A stretch of DNA of 64,000 nucleotides, taken from assembly GCF_030929505.1 (NCBI RefSeq), contig NZ_JAVFVV010000001.1, positions 248,001-312,000 on the forward strand. Direction: 5' to 3'. Shown one piece after another: positions 43,359-55,062 of the stretch. Position 1 is the stretch's first letter. Every line of letters starts with the position of its first letter. The notes below the pieces were generated by a model. The model was given only the letters and a program-made list of their open reading frames with translations, did not search any database and had not been told where the DNA came from. Made by a program: the position numbers and the translations under genes. This DNA comes from Mesorhizobium sp. LHD-90. GTDB taxonomy: Bacteria; Pseudomonadota; Alphaproteobacteria; Rhizobiales; Rhizobiaceae.

Positions 43359-45521
43359 ATGACCTTCCAGATGATCACCACCACCCGCCGCGGCTTCCTG
43401 CAGGGAGCCGGCCTCGTCATCGGCATCGCGGTTGCGCCGAAGGCTTTTGCCGCTAGCGTGGCGCAGGGCGTGCCGGCCGGCGGAGGCTCCGGCCTGCCGC
43501 AGATGAACGCTTTCGTGAAGGTCGGCACCGACGACACGGTGACGATCCTGTCGAAACATATCGAATTCGGGCAGGGGCCGTTCACCGGCCTGGCGACGCT
43601 GGTCGCGGAAGAGCTCGACGCCGACTGGAACCAGATGCGTGCGGTGCATTCGCCGGCCGACGACAAGGTCTACGCCAACCTGATGTTCGGGATGCAAGGG
43701 ACAGGCGGGTCGACGGCCATCGCCAATTCCTACGAGCAATACCGGACGGCTGGAGCCACCGCGCGCGCCATGCTGGTGGCGGCGGCAGCCGAGGAATGGG
43801 GCGTGCCGGCAGCCGAGATCACGGTCGAGAAGGGCCGAATAAGACATGCGGCAAGCGGCAAGGAGAGCGGCTTCGGCGCGCTGGCCGACAAGGCGGCGCA
43901 GCAGACGCCGCCGACCGATCCGAAACTCAAGGATCCCAAGGATTTCGTGCTGATCGGCAAGGATCTGCCCAAGCTCGATACGGCCGAGAAATCGAACGGC
44001 AAGGCGATCTATACGCTCGACGTGCTGGCCGACGATATGCTGTTCGCGGTGGTCGCGCATGCCGACCATTTCGGCGCGACGGTGAAATCCTTCGACGACG
44101 GCGAGGCACGCAAGGTCCAGGGCGTGGTCGACGTGAAGCAGGTGCCGCAGGGTGTGGCGGTCTATGCCGACAACACGTTCGCGGCGCTGAAGGGCCGCGC
44201 GGCGCTGACCGTCGAGTGGGACCTGTCGAAGGCCGAGACGCGCTCCAGCAGCGAACTGGAGGCGGATTTCGCAAAGATGGTGGCGGAGAAGGGCATCGAT
44301 GCCGTCAACAAGGGCGACGTCGGCAAGGCCTTTTCCGAGCCGGGCGTGCAGAGCCTGGAAGCCGAGATCGTCTTCCCCTTCCTGGCGCACGCGCCGATGG
44401 AGCCGCTGGATGCCGCCTTTGTGATGGGCGACGACGGCGTGCTCGACGTCTACACCGGCGCGCAGTTCCCCGGCGGCGATCATATGGCGGCGGCGCAGGT
44501 CCTGGGTCTCGATGCGTCCAAGGTACGTCTCAACACCCAGCTCGCCGGCGGCAGTTTTGGCCGGCGTGCGCAGTTCGGCTCGCCCTACATGCAAGAGGCG
44601 GCAGAGGTTTACAAGGCGAGCGGGGGCAAGCGGCCACTGAAGCACATGTGGACGCGCGAGGACGACATTCGCGGCGGCTTCTACAGGCCTATGTATCTGC
44701 ATCGGATGAAGGGCGCGATCGACGCGGACGGCAAGGTGGTCGCCTGGGACCAGACGATTGTCGGCCAGTCGATCATGGGCAAGGCCTCGACCGAACTCGA
44801 CGACAGTTCCGTCGAAGGCGCGCATACGCTTCCCTACGCCATCGGCAATCTCCGGGTGATCTCGCACAATGTGGCGCTGACCATCCCGCCGCTGTGGTGG
44901 CGTTCGGTCGGCCACACCCATACCGGCTTTGCCGTCGAGACCTTCGTCGACGAGCTGCTGCAGAAAGTGGGCAAGGATCCGGTGGAAGGGCGGCTGGCGA
45001 TGCTCACCAACGAGCCGCGCCACACCGGCACGCTGAAGAGGGTGGCCGAGATGGCGGACTGGGGCTCGGCGGTGCCGGTTGGCCGCGAGCGTGGTGTCGC
45101 CGTGGTCAAGAGCTTCGGGACTTATGTGTCGCAGATCGTCGAGGTGTCGCGCGACGAGGGCGGCTTCCCGCGCGTGCACAAGGTGTGGTGCGCGGTGGAT
45201 TGCGGCCAGCCGATCAATCCCAATGTGATTGCGGCCCAGATGGAGGGCGGCGTCGGTTACGGGCTTGGCGCCGTGCTGTTCGACGAGGTGACGCTCGGGG
45301 AGGGCGGCAAGATCGTGCAGTCCAATTTCCACGACTACCGCTCGATCCGTATCAACGAGATGCCGCATGTCGAGGTGGCGGTGATCGCGTCGACGGAAAA
45401 GCCGACCGGCGTCGGCGAGCCGGGCGTGCCGCCGATCGGGCCGGCAACCGCCAATGCGTGGCGGCGGCTGACGGGCACGCCGGTGCGAAGGTTGCCGATC
45501 GTCCCGGGCGGAGTGTCGTGA
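43359..45521 (+). CDS. Molybdopterin-binding hydroxylase subunit (IorB-like)
   Basis: 720 aa. Twin-arginine signal TTRRGFLQGAGLVIG at the N terminus (R10-R11) indicates folded export to the periplasm. Molybdopterin cytosine dinucleotide binding regions include GGSFGRRAQF and the Mo-site Glu near the C terminus in GVGEPGVPPIGPA. Family members oxidise N-heterocycles or aldehydes; the substrate here is unknown. Exports with IorA and passes electrons to the diheme cytochrome encoded next. No XdhC-like chaperone gene lies in the window. Confidence 0.93.
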   Translation: MTFQMITTTRRGFLQGAGLVIGIAVAPKAFAASVAQGVPAGGGSGLPQMNAFVKVGTDDTVTILSKHIEFGQGPFTGLATLVAEELDADWNQMRAVHSPADDKVYANLMFGMQGTGGSTAIANSYEQYRTAGATARAMLVAAAAEEWGVPAAEITVEKGRIRHAASGKESGFGALADKAAQQTPPTDPKLKDPKDFVLIGKDLPKLDTAEKSNGKAIYTLDVLADDMLFAVVAHADHFGATVKSFDDGEARKVQGVVDVKQVPQGVAVYADNTFAALKGRAALTVEWDLSKAETRSSSELEADFAKMVAEKGIDAVNKGDVGKAFSEPGVQSLEAEIVFPFLAHAPMEPLDAAFVMGDDGVLDVYTGAQFPGGDHMAAAQVLGLDASKVRLNTQLAGGSFGRRAQFGSPYMQEAAEVYKASGGKRPLKHMWTREDDIRGGFYRPMYLHRMKGAIDADGKVVAWDQTIVGQSIMGKASTELDDSSVEGAHTLPYAIGNLRVISHNVALTIPPLWWRSVGHTHTGFAVETFVDELLQKVGKDPVEGRLAMLTNEPRHTGTLKRVAEMADWGSAVPVGRERGVAVVKSFGTYVSQIVEVSRDEGGFPRVHKVWCAVDCGQPINPNVIAAQMEGGVGYGLGAVLFDEVTLGEGGKIVQSNFHDYRSIRINEMPHVEVAVIASTEKPTGVGEPGVPPIGPATANAWRRLTGTPVRRLPIVPGGVS

Positions 45522-45525
45522 GGCC

Positions 45526-46173
45526 ATGAGCGTATCCAGACTTCTCTTCATCGCCGGGCTATCGGCCGCCGTGGCGGCGGCGGCCGGGCTGGCCGCTGGC
45601 GTGTCGGCTGCGCAGGACCACACCGCCGCCACGCTGAAGCCGGCCAGCGACTTCGAGCAGATCACTGACAAGACGGCGCGCGCGGTGGCGCTGTTCGAGG
45701 AAGCCGGAAAGGTCATCCAGCATCCGCGCTGCGTCAACTGCCATCCGGCCGGAGACAAGCCGCTGCAAGGCATGGGCATGCATCCGCACCAGCCGCCGGT
45801 GGCGCGCGGCGAGGCGGACATCGGTATGCCGGGCATGATGTGCGGTACCTGCCACGGGCCAGCCAATGTCGACGTCGTCGCCCAGGCCGAGACGATCAAG
45901 AGCATTCCGGGTAATCCCGCCTGGCACCTGGCGCCGATCGAGATGGCGTGGGAGGGCAGGTCGCTCGGCCAGATCTGCGAGCAGATCAAGGACCCGGCCC
46001 GCAACGGTGGCAAGACACTGGACGAGATCGTCGAGCACATGGCGCATGACGACCTCGTCGGCTGGGGCTGGGACCCCGGCGCCGGCCGTGAGTCCGTTCC
46101 GGGTACACAGGAGGTGTTCGGCGAACTGATGCGGCGCTGGGCGGCGGACGGCGCGGCCTGCCCGAAGGCTTGA
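45526..46173 (+). CDS. Diheme c-type cytochrome of the hydroxylase
   Basis: 215 aa with a signal peptide ([20 protein letters not shown], cleavage near residue 29). Two haem-binding motifs, CVNCH (69-73) and CGTCH (106-110). Named in databases as an isoquinoline 1-oxidoreductase subunit. It should take electrons from the Fe-S subunit in the periplasm and feed the respiratory chain. Five bases separate it from iorB (stop to start), so the three genes form one operon. Confidence 0.88.
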   Translation: MSVSRLLFIAGLSAAVAAAAGLAAGVSAAQDHTAATLKPASDFEQITDKTARAVALFEEAGKVIQHPRCVNCHPAGDKPLQGMGMHPHQPPVARGEADIGMPGMMCGTCHGPANVDVVAQAETIKSIPGNPAWHLAPIEMAWEGRSLGQICEQIKDPARNGGKTLDEIVEHMAHDDLVGWGWDPGAGRESVPGTQEVFGELMRRWAADGAACPKA

Positions 46174-46210
46174 ATTCCGCCGGAAGCGCCGGTCCACCCA
46201 CCGATTTGAC

Positions 46211-46248
46211 GGCGTTTTCGGCGTCGAACCGCCGAAAACGCCTTTGTC
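46211..46248 (+). terminator. Terminator of the molybdenum hydroxylase operon
   Basis: Perfect 13-bp stem GGCGTTTTCGGCG (46211-46223), loop TCGAAC, CGCCGAAAACGCC (46230-46242), followed by TTTGTC. It lies 38 bases after the cytochrome stop. The T-tract is short. Confidence 0.7.
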
Positions 46249-46352
46249 CCGCTCTTCGGGCGGCATTTTCCCTACAGATTTCCAGGGTTGCAACGCCCTT
46301 TGACTTCCCGCGCTTTCTGATATTCTGCGACTGGGGGAGTCTGGGAGGGTGT

Positions 46353-47450
46353 GTGACGGCGAAAACTCCAGGTGGAGCGCCGCAGGAGGGGCTGGCGGAC
46401 CGCATCTATGAGGCGTCGGTGGTTCCGGAGCTGTGGCCGGGCGTTCTTAGGGGGCTCACGCAACTTTCCGGCACGGCCTGGGCAACCGTCGTGGCGGCGC
46501 GCGACGGCGAGGCCCGCTGGGCCGTCTCGTCGCCGGAGGCGGAAGAGATCGTCAGGGCGCATTTCGACCGGTTCGCAAACAACATCCGAACGGCGAGGCT
46601 GCTGGCCAAGCCCCATGTGGGGTTCATCACCGACTACGACGTCCTCACGCAAGAGGAGATGGACACCGAGCCGCTGTATCGGGATTTCCTGATCCCGCGT
46701 GGCTACGGCTTCGGCGTCGGCACCAGCATCATGCCGCCGACCGGGGACATCATCGCCGTGCATTGCGAGGGCCGGTTTGCGGCGGGCGCAATCGGGCAGG
46801 ACGTCGTAAGACGGCTCGATTCCCTGCGCCCGCATCTGGCGCGCTCGGCGCTGGTCTCGGCGCGGCTGTCATTCGAGCGGGCGAGGACTGCCGTCGAAAC
46901 CCTGTCCGGAATCGGGCTCGCGGCCTGCGCGGTCGACCAGTCGGGTATGGCGGTGGTGGCGAACCGCGGCTTTGAGGCCGAACCGGACTTGTGGACGACA
47001 CGCGGCGGCAACCGGATCGCGCTCATCGACCGCCGCGCCGACCGGCAGCTCTACGAAGCGCTCGGCACGATCGCCACGGGGGAGGGCGTCCGTTCCCTGC
47101 CGATGGTCCCAGCCGCGGGCGGCGCGCCCGCCGTGCTGCATATCGTGCCGATCCGGAGGCTGGCGCACGACCTGTTCGCACGCTCCGCCGCCATACTGGT
47201 GCTGACCAAGGCGTCGGCCGCTCCGACGCAGGCGACCTCGCTGCTGCAGGCGCTGTTCGACCTGTCGGCGAAGGAAGCCGACATTGCGGCGCGGATATCG
47301 GCGGGAAGGACGGCCGAACATATCGCGCTGGCAGACGGCAAGAGCATCGACACGGTGCGCAACCAGGTGAAGAGCGTTTTGCAGAAGACCGGCTGCCGCC
47401 GCCAGGTGGAACTGGCACGGTTGCTGGCGCAGTTGGTGCCGCGCGGTTGA
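46353..47450 (+). CDS. LuxR-type regulator, tandem copy 1
   Basis: 365 aa. N-terminal region begins with DRIYEASVVPELWPGVLRGL; the middle (ERARTAVETLSGIGLAACAV onward, about residues 175-290) looks PAS/GAF-like; the C terminus is a LuxR helix-turn-helix (LFDLSAKEADIAARISAGRT, then KSIDTVRNQVKSVLQKTGC). Starts with GTG at 46353 after GGGAGGGT. First of three consecutive paralogues. The hydroxylase operon lies just upstream, separated by a terminator, so a regulatory link is plausible but not shown. Confidence 0.88.
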   Translation: MTAKTPGGAPQEGLADRIYEASVVPELWPGVLRGLTQLSGTAWATVVAARDGEARWAVSSPEAEEIVRAHFDRFANNIRTARLLAKPHVGFITDYDVLTQEEMDTEPLYRDFLIPRGYGFGVGTSIMPPTGDIIAVHCEGRFAAGAIGQDVVRRLDSLRPHLARSALVSARLSFERARTAVETLSGIGLAACAVDQSGMAVVANRGFEAEPDLWTTRGGNRIALIDRRADRQLYEALGTIATGEGVRSLPMVPAAGGAPAVLHIVPIRRLAHDLFARSAAILVLTKASAAPTQATSLLQALFDLSAKEADIAARISAGRTAEHIALADGKSIDTVRNQVKSVLQKTGCRRQVELARLLAQLVPRG

Positions 47451-47484
47451 GCAGAGGGACCGGCATGCGGGGCGAAGTGGCACT

Positions 47485-48633
47485 ATGGCCGTTGGAGGCG
47501 CTGTGAACCAGGAACCGGGGGGCGTCGTCGACCGCATATACGAGGCATCCGTCTTGCCCGAATTGTGGCCGGGTGTGCTGCGGGATTTCGCCGAGATCGC
47601 GGACAGCCGCGAGGCGGTGATCGTGGCGACGGGCGGACCCAGCCTGAAATGGATCGGTTCTTCGCCGCGCATGGAGGCGCTGACGCGCGGCTTCTACGAC
47701 TATCCGGGCGGCCAGGAGCGGACGCGGCGGCTGCTCGCCGCGCGCCGCGGCGAATTCATCACCGACTTCGACGTATTCACCCAGGAGGAAATGCGCGACG
47801 AACCGGTGTTTGCCGACTACCTGTATCCCGAGGGGTTTGGTCGCGGCGTGGCAACGGTCATCAACGTTCCGAGCGGCGAGACGATCGTTTTTCACGCCGA
47901 GGGCGATCACAGGCTCGGCCCTTTCCGGCCGGGGCTCCTGCAACGGCTGAATTCCCTTCGGCCCCACATCGCCCGTTCCGGCCTCGTCTCGGCACGGCTG
48001 GAGTTCGAGCGGGCGAGGACGGCCGTTGAAACACTGTCGGGCATCGGGCTCGCCGCCTGCGCGGTCGACCAGGCGGGCCTGGTGATCGTGGCCAACACCG
48101 GCTTCGAGAGCGAGCGGTCGCTGTGGACGACCCGCGGCGGCAACCGGGTCGCGCTGACCGACCGCCGCGCCGATCGCCAACTCTACCAGGCGCTCGACAT
48201 GATCGGCGCCGAACATGGCGTGCGCTCGCTGCCGGTGGCCGCGCCGATCGGCGGCATCCCGGCCGTGCTGCATGTCGTGCCGATCCGCCGCGCCGCGCAC
48301 GACCTGTTCACGCGGGCCGCCGCAATCCTGGTGTCGACCAAGGCGTCGGACGCGACGCCGGCCACCTCGCTGCTGCAGGCGATGTTCGATCTATCCTCGA
48401 CCGAGGCCGACGTAGCCGCGCGGATCTCGGCGGGCAGGACGGCCGAGCAGATCGCGCTGGCCGACCGCAAGAGCATCGATACCGTGCGCAACCAGGTGAA
48501 GAGCGTTCTGCAGAAGACCGGCTGCCGTCGCCAGGTGGATCTCGCGCGCCTGCTGACACAACTGATCCCGCCCGTTTCCCAGGCAAAGCCTGCCTCGGGG
48601 GCTTCGCTCGACGAGGAGGCCGGCCGTGCATGA
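47485..48633 (+). CDS. LuxR-type regulator, tandem copy 2
   Basis: 382 aa. Same plan as copy 1: DRIYEASVLPELWPGVLRDF near the start, ERARTAVETLSGIGLAACAV in the middle, WTTRGGNRVALTDRRADRQL, and a C-terminal LuxR helix-turn-helix (DTVRNQVKSVLQKTGCRRQV). The N-terminal sensor part has diverged more than the rest. The ATG at 47485 is used; a GTG six codons on is equally possible. Its last 8 bases overlap the start of copy 3, and a 15-residue tail beyond the helix-turn-helix is peculiar to this copy. Confidence 0.87.
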   Translation: MAVGGAVNQEPGGVVDRIYEASVLPELWPGVLRDFAEIADSREAVIVATGGPSLKWIGSSPRMEALTRGFYDYPGGQERTRRLLAARRGEFITDFDVFTQEEMRDEPVFADYLYPEGFGRGVATVINVPSGETIVFHAEGDHRLGPFRPGLLQRLNSLRPHIARSGLVSARLEFERARTAVETLSGIGLAACAVDQAGLVIVANTGFESERSLWTTRGGNRVALTDRRADRQLYQALDMIGAEHGVRSLPVAAPIGGIPAVLHVVPIRRAAHDLFTRAAAILVSTKASDATPATSLLQAMFDLSSTEADVAARISAGRTAEQIALADRKSIDTVRNQVKSVLQKTGCRRQVDLARLLTQLIPPVSQAKPASGASLDEEAGRA

Positions 48634-49702
48634 GCCGCTGGTGGACCGCATCTACGAAGCGTCGGTCCTGCCGGAGCTGTGGAGCGGCGTCATCGCGCAG
48701 ATGACGGAAGCCGTCGAAGGGCAGGCCGCCTTGCTCTCGACGATCCAGGCGAATTCGGCGCACATCATCTCGACTTCCGAGGACTTCAAGGAAACCTGGG
48801 AATACATATTCAGGCATTTTTCGGGGGCGGCGAACCACAGAACGCAGCGGCTGCTCGCCGCCAGGCATGCCGGCTTCCTCGTCGACGCCGACGTGTTTGG
48901 TGCGGACGAGATCAGGAACGACCCGCTCTACACCGAGGTCCTGATCCCGCGCGGCTATGGCAGCGGGGTGGCGACCGCCATCCACTATCCGGACGGCGCC
49001 GCCATCATCGTCAACGTCGAGCGCGCCGCCGCACGCGGCGCGTTCGATGCCGCGGCGGTCGGGCGGCTCGACGGCCTGAGGCCGCACCTGGCGCGCTCGG
49101 CGCTGATCTCGGCGCGGCTCTCCTTCGAGCGGGCGCGTACCGCCGTCGAGACGCTTTCCGGCATCGGCCTGGCCGCCTGCGCGGTCACCCAGGCCGGCGC
49201 GGTGCTCGTGGCAAACCGGGAATTCGAAACGGGCGGCCCATTGTGGACGACGCGCGGCGGCGACCGCGTCGCGCTTGCCGATCGCCGCGCCGACCGGCAG
49301 CTTCAGGAGGCGCTGGGCACGACCGCCACCGGGCTGGGCGTGCGCTCGCTGCCGCTGCTCGCCCCGGAGGGCGGCACGCCGGCAGTTCTGCATGCCGTGC
49401 CGATCCGCCGCGCCGCGCACGACCTGTTCGGCCGGGCAGCGGCCATCCTGGTGCTGACCCAGGCGTCGTCGGCGCCGACGCAGGCGACCTCGCTGCTGCA
49501 GGCGCTGTTCGACCTGTCGGCGACGGAAGCCGGTATCGCTGCGCGAATCGCGGCGGGCCAGACGGCCGAACAGATCGCCCTGACGGACGGCAAGAGCGTC
49601 GATACCGTGCGCAACCAGGTGAAGAGCGTTCTGCAGAAGACTGGCTGTGCCCGCCAACTCGACCTGGCGCGGCTGCTGGCGCAACTGATCCCGCCGCTCT
49701 AA
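48626..49702 (+). CDS. LuxR-type regulator, tandem copy 3
   Basis: 358 aa, GTG start within the end of copy 2. VDRIYEASVLPELWSGVIAQ at the N terminus, then a diverged sensor region (EDFKETWEYIFRHFSG), the same ERARTAVETLSGIGLAACAV segment and LuxR helix-turn-helix (SVDTVRNQVKSVLQKTGCAR). The recognition helix sequence is nearly identical among the three, suggesting similar DNA targets, while sensor parts differ. Confidence 0.87.
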   Translation: MHEPLVDRIYEASVLPELWSGVIAQMTEAVEGQAALLSTIQANSAHIISTSEDFKETWEYIFRHFSGAANHRTQRLLAARHAGFLVDADVFGADEIRNDPLYTEVLIPRGYGSGVATAIHYPDGAAIIVNVERAAARGAFDAAAVGRLDGLRPHLARSALISARLSFERARTAVETLSGIGLAACAVTQAGAVLVANREFETGGPLWTTRGGDRVALADRRADRQLQEALGTTATGLGVRSLPLLAPEGGTPAVLHAVPIRRAAHDLFGRAAAILVLTQASSAPTQATSLLQALFDLSATEAGIAARIAAGQTAEQIALTDGKSVDTVRNQVKSVLQKTGCARQLDLARLLAQLIPPL

Positions 49703-50017
49703 GGGTTCCATAACCATCCTGCGGGTCAGACCATCCCGAAAGCCCGCCCACAGGGCCGTCTAGCCCAAATGGGATATGACCTTCGCGCGAGGCTTGAATA
49801 TCCTCAATTGTGGGAGGCAGGCTGATGAAGTCTGCCGGGATTCGGCGCGGGGGCCCCGGATCTTTGAAAAAAGGGCAGGGTCATGTGTGCGCAGGCACAG
49901 GGCGGGGCAGCATCGTCGTCCTCGCCCGGGGAACGGTTAGCGGGGGCGCCGTTTCCGGAGACAACGAAGTTCTTCTGTCGTCGCGGGTGGGCGTGGGAAC
50001 GGCAGGAGGATCTTTGG

Positions 50018-50137
50018 ATGACGCAGTCCGGTTCGATCGGGCGCGTCGGTCTTGACCGCCACGCGGCATGGTCCTGTCCTTTCCCCACCTCGACAGAATG
50101 TTTCGATCGGATCGGCTCTAGCCAGGAGATGCGCTGA
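50018..50137 (+). CDS. Possible 39-residue small protein
   Basis: Short open frame MTQSGSIGRVGLDRHAAWSC.. beginning at an ATG with AGGAGGA at 50004-50010, seven bases upstream. Contains two cysteines and no clear helix or signal. No family recognised. The strong ribosome-binding site is the only support; chance is quite possible. Confidence 0.25.
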   Translation: MTQSGSIGRVGLDRHAAWSCPFPTSTECFDRIGSSQEMR

Positions 50138-50206
50138 AGGCAGCGTCGCGGCCTCGGTCGCGCGGCGGAAATGCGTTTTTGCGGGACGTAGGCCCTTTGT
50201 CCCGCC

Positions 50207-50243
50207 GGCCATCTTCCCGAAAGGGAAGGTGGCCTCATTTTGT
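50207..50243 (+). terminator. Possible terminator between convergent genes
   Basis: GGCCATCTTCCC (50207-50218), loop GAAA, GGGAAGGTGGCC (50223-50234), one G-U pair, then TCATTTTGT. Stable GNRA-capped stem with a broken T-tract on the plus side; on the minus strand it lies 53 bases past the secA stop without a T-tract. Confidence 0.5.
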
Positions 50244-50286
50244 CAGCATCTACGCGCCGGCCGGTAGGCCTGCCTGCAAAAGCGCC

Positions 50287-53028
<2,742 letters not shown>

Positions 53029-53261
53029 CCATGGTCCTTTCAAAACACGGTATTCCGGCGCCTGCGCCGGCGGACCGCAGTCCTCGCCTAAGCGTATCGC
53101 AACGGAAGAAGGCGCCCGGAAATGGTTCTGGACGCCAAGACGAAGGACAGATAAGAGGGGGCACTTTCGATGTCAACGCCGCGGCAACGCTTGAAGTGCC
53201 GGCGAATCCGGCCAGATTCTCCCCTTGTCGCCGCGAACGCATTCTACCGGAGAATATTGTT

Positions 53262-54167
53262 ATGAATTTCCGTTCCCGTCGCGCCAAGCTCGCCAGCCTT
53301 GGGCTCGCGGCCGTTCTTCTCGCCGCAGCACCTGGCGCCGCGCTGTCGCAGGAAGCCGCGGCCGATGCCGGCAAGGCGACCCCTGCCGATCCCAACAAGG
53401 TCGTCGCCACCGTGGACGGACAGCCGGTCACCGAGGCCGATCTCAGCCAGGCCATCCAGGATCTCGACCAGCAGTTTGCCCGGCTTCCGGAGGAGCAGAA
53501 GCGCGCCGCCGCGCTGTCGGCGGTAATCGAGATACGCCTGCTCGCCGCCGAGGCGAAGGCCAAGGGTTTCGACCAGTCGGACGAATACAAGCGCCGCATG
53601 GCCTTCCTCGAGCAGCGCGCGCTGCATGGCGAAGTGATCGAGAAGGAAGTCGCCGCCACGATCACCGACGAGGACATCCGCAAGCGCTACGACACCGAGA
53701 TCGCCAACACCCCGCCGGTGAACGAGGTGCATGCCCGTCACATCCTGGTGAAGACCAAGGAAGAGGCGGACGCGATCGTCAAGCAGCTCGACGGCGGCGC
53801 CAAGTTCGAGGACATCGCCAAGGAGAAATCGAGCGATCCTGGTTCGGGCGCGCAGGGCGGCGACCTCGGCTGGTTCGGGCCCGGCCAGATGGTGCCCGAA
53901 TTCGAGAAGGCCGCCTTTGCGCTGGAGCCGGGCTCCTACACCAAGGAGCCGGTACAGTCGCAGTTCGGCTGGCATATCATCAAGGTCGAGGACAAGCGTG
54001 CCAAGCAGCCGCCGGCCTTCGACCAGGTGAAGGAGCAGTTCCGCTCGCTTCTCCTGCGCGAAAAGTACTTCGCGCTGGTCAAGCGCCTGCGCGAGGCCGG
54101 CAAGGTCGATGTGGCCGATCCGGAACTGAAGAAGGGCGTCGACGCGATGGAAAAGGCGGAGCAGTAG
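53262..54167 (+). CDS. Parvulin-type peptidyl-prolyl isomerase (PrsA/SurA-like)
   Basis: 301 aa, exported. Signal peptide (MNFRSRRAKLASLG.., cleavage near residue 29, ALS-QE). An N-terminal SurA-like helical region (about 45-130) precedes a single rotamase domain: VHARHILVKTKEEADAI, SSDPGSGAQGGDLGWFGPGQM in two parts (SSDPGSGAQGG and LGWFGPGQM), and FGWHIIKVED. Aids folding of secreted proteins in the periplasm. Reads away from secA, whose clients it may fold. Confidence 0.92.
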   Translation: MNFRSRRAKLASLGLAAVLLAAAPGAALSQEAAADAGKATPADPNKVVATVDGQPVTEADLSQAIQDLDQQFARLPEEQKRAAALSAVIEIRLLAAEAKAKGFDQSDEYKRRMAFLEQRALHGEVIEKEVAATITDEDIRKRYDTEIANTPPVNEVHARHILVKTKEEADAIVKQLDGGAKFEDIAKEKSSDPGSGAQGGDLGWFGPGQMVPEFEKAAFALEPGSYTKEPVQSQFGWHIIKVEDKRAKQPPAFDQVKEQFRSLLLREKYFALVKRLREAGKVDVADPELKKGVDAMEKAEQ

Positions 54168-54470
54168 GTCGCCCCGGCGGTCGCGCCGCCCCAGAAAAAG
54201 GAGGCGGTGCGCGAAAGGCCTTGTTACACAACTTGTCCGGAAACGGACTGCTTGTGGTTTTTCGAGCGGTTTTGAGGTTTTTCTGGCAAATTCCAGAAAC
54301 AAAGCCACACGATCGGAACATCTTTCTGAAACAGAGTGCCGCTAGCTTCCCTTGCATCGCAGGGGAGCGGGATGTTTGGCGGATTTCTCCTGCTCAACGC
54401 AAGCTGCCGAGGCGCTGCGGGGCAATCGTGCCACGCGTGTGTTCGTGCGGTCGGAACCCAGGAGAGAGCA
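54168..54470. other. Intergenic stretch before the small secreted protein
   Basis: About 300 bases with no convincing gene. GGCGGTCGCGCCGCC near 54175 could form a short stem after the parvulin stop. The AT-richer part near 54235-54320 may include the promoter of the next gene, but no clear boxes stand out. Confidence 0.35.
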
Positions 54471-54803
54471 ATGACCAAGCTTATCGCGGCAGCGGCGCTG
54501 GCCGTCCTTGCCTTCGGCGGCGAAGCAGCCGGCGGCGAACTGAAGCCGATGCACGCCAGCAGCATCGATCTCGGCACGATGACCGGGATTGCCTATTTCA
54601 CCGTCGAGCCGGAAGGTTATCACGTCGTCGCCACCTTGATCGGCAATGATTCCAGCGACCCGGTTCGCTTCGAAGCTGTCCTTGTGTCCGGACAGACCGT
54701 CAAATTGTCCACACCCCGAGAAGTAGGGATGCCGCCTGTCATGGTCGAAATAAGCTGCGTGGCCGACCAGGTCGTGATCCAGGAACCAGCCGCGATCAAC
54801 TGA
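54471..54803 (+). CDS. Small secreted hypothetical protein
   Basis: 110 aa. Signal peptide MTKLIAAAALAVLAFGGEAA with cleavage near residue 20; the mature part is a compact beta-type domain (IDLGTMTGIAYFTVEPEGYH, VATLIGNDSSDPVRFEAVLV) with a single cysteine near the end (ISCVAD). No family recognised with confidence. AGGAGA precedes the ATG. A clear terminator follows, so it is transcribed alone. Confidence 0.75.
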   Translation: MTKLIAAAALAVLAFGGEAAGGELKPMHASSIDLGTMTGIAYFTVEPEGYHVVATLIGNDSSDPVRFEAVLVSGQTVKLSTPREVGMPPVMVEISCVADQVVIQEPAAIN

Positions 54804-54859
54804 TCCGGCATGGCGCGGCTGCAAAGCGCCGCGCCATGGTCCATCATTTCGGCAACCCG

Positions 54860-54892
54860 CGCCGCGCACCTTTGATGCGCGGCGTTTCTTTT
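54860..54892 (+). terminator. Rho-independent terminator
   Basis: CGCCGCGCA (54860-54868), loop CCTTTGA, TGCGCGGCG (54876-54884), then TTTCTTTT. 57 bases after the small secreted protein stop. Confidence 0.85.
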
Positions 54893-55062
54893 GGATCTTG
54901 CAGAAGCGGTTGCGCGAGCTGCCTATGCCACGATCGTCCCAGACTGAGTCCCTTCAGCGTTTCGGGCGCATGATGTTCGCGCGGTGGCCAGCGCCCTTGC
55001 GCAAAGGCACGGGGTGAGGCAAACGGAGCGCAATCCCGCAAGCGCTTCGCATCGAGGCCCCG

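Larger units (their letters stand above)
49703..50286. other. Intergenic region between LuxR copy 3 and secA
   Basis: 584 bases between convergent genes. No gene I can name. The stretch is GC-rich and holds several short open frames, one of which has a ribosome-binding site (see 50018). Two hairpins lie near the right end: GCGGGAC/GTCCCGC (50181-50205) and a 12-bp stem at 50207-50234. Confidence 0.5.

Noticed and set aside
43197-46040. Minus-strand open frame of 947 codons opposite the molybdenum hydroxylase genes
   Set aside because: Product rich in His and Arg without family features; the plus strand encodes clear Fe-S, molybdopterin and haem motifs.
49883-50137. 84-codon plus-strand frame after the LuxR genes
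   Set aside because: No ribosome-binding site at its ATG and no recognisable features. Only the shorter version starting at 50018 has a ribosome-binding site, and that is listed at low confidence.
50181-50205. GCGGGAC/GTCCCGC hairpin as a secA terminator
   Set aside because: On the minus strand it is followed by A residues, not T; a terminator role is not supported.
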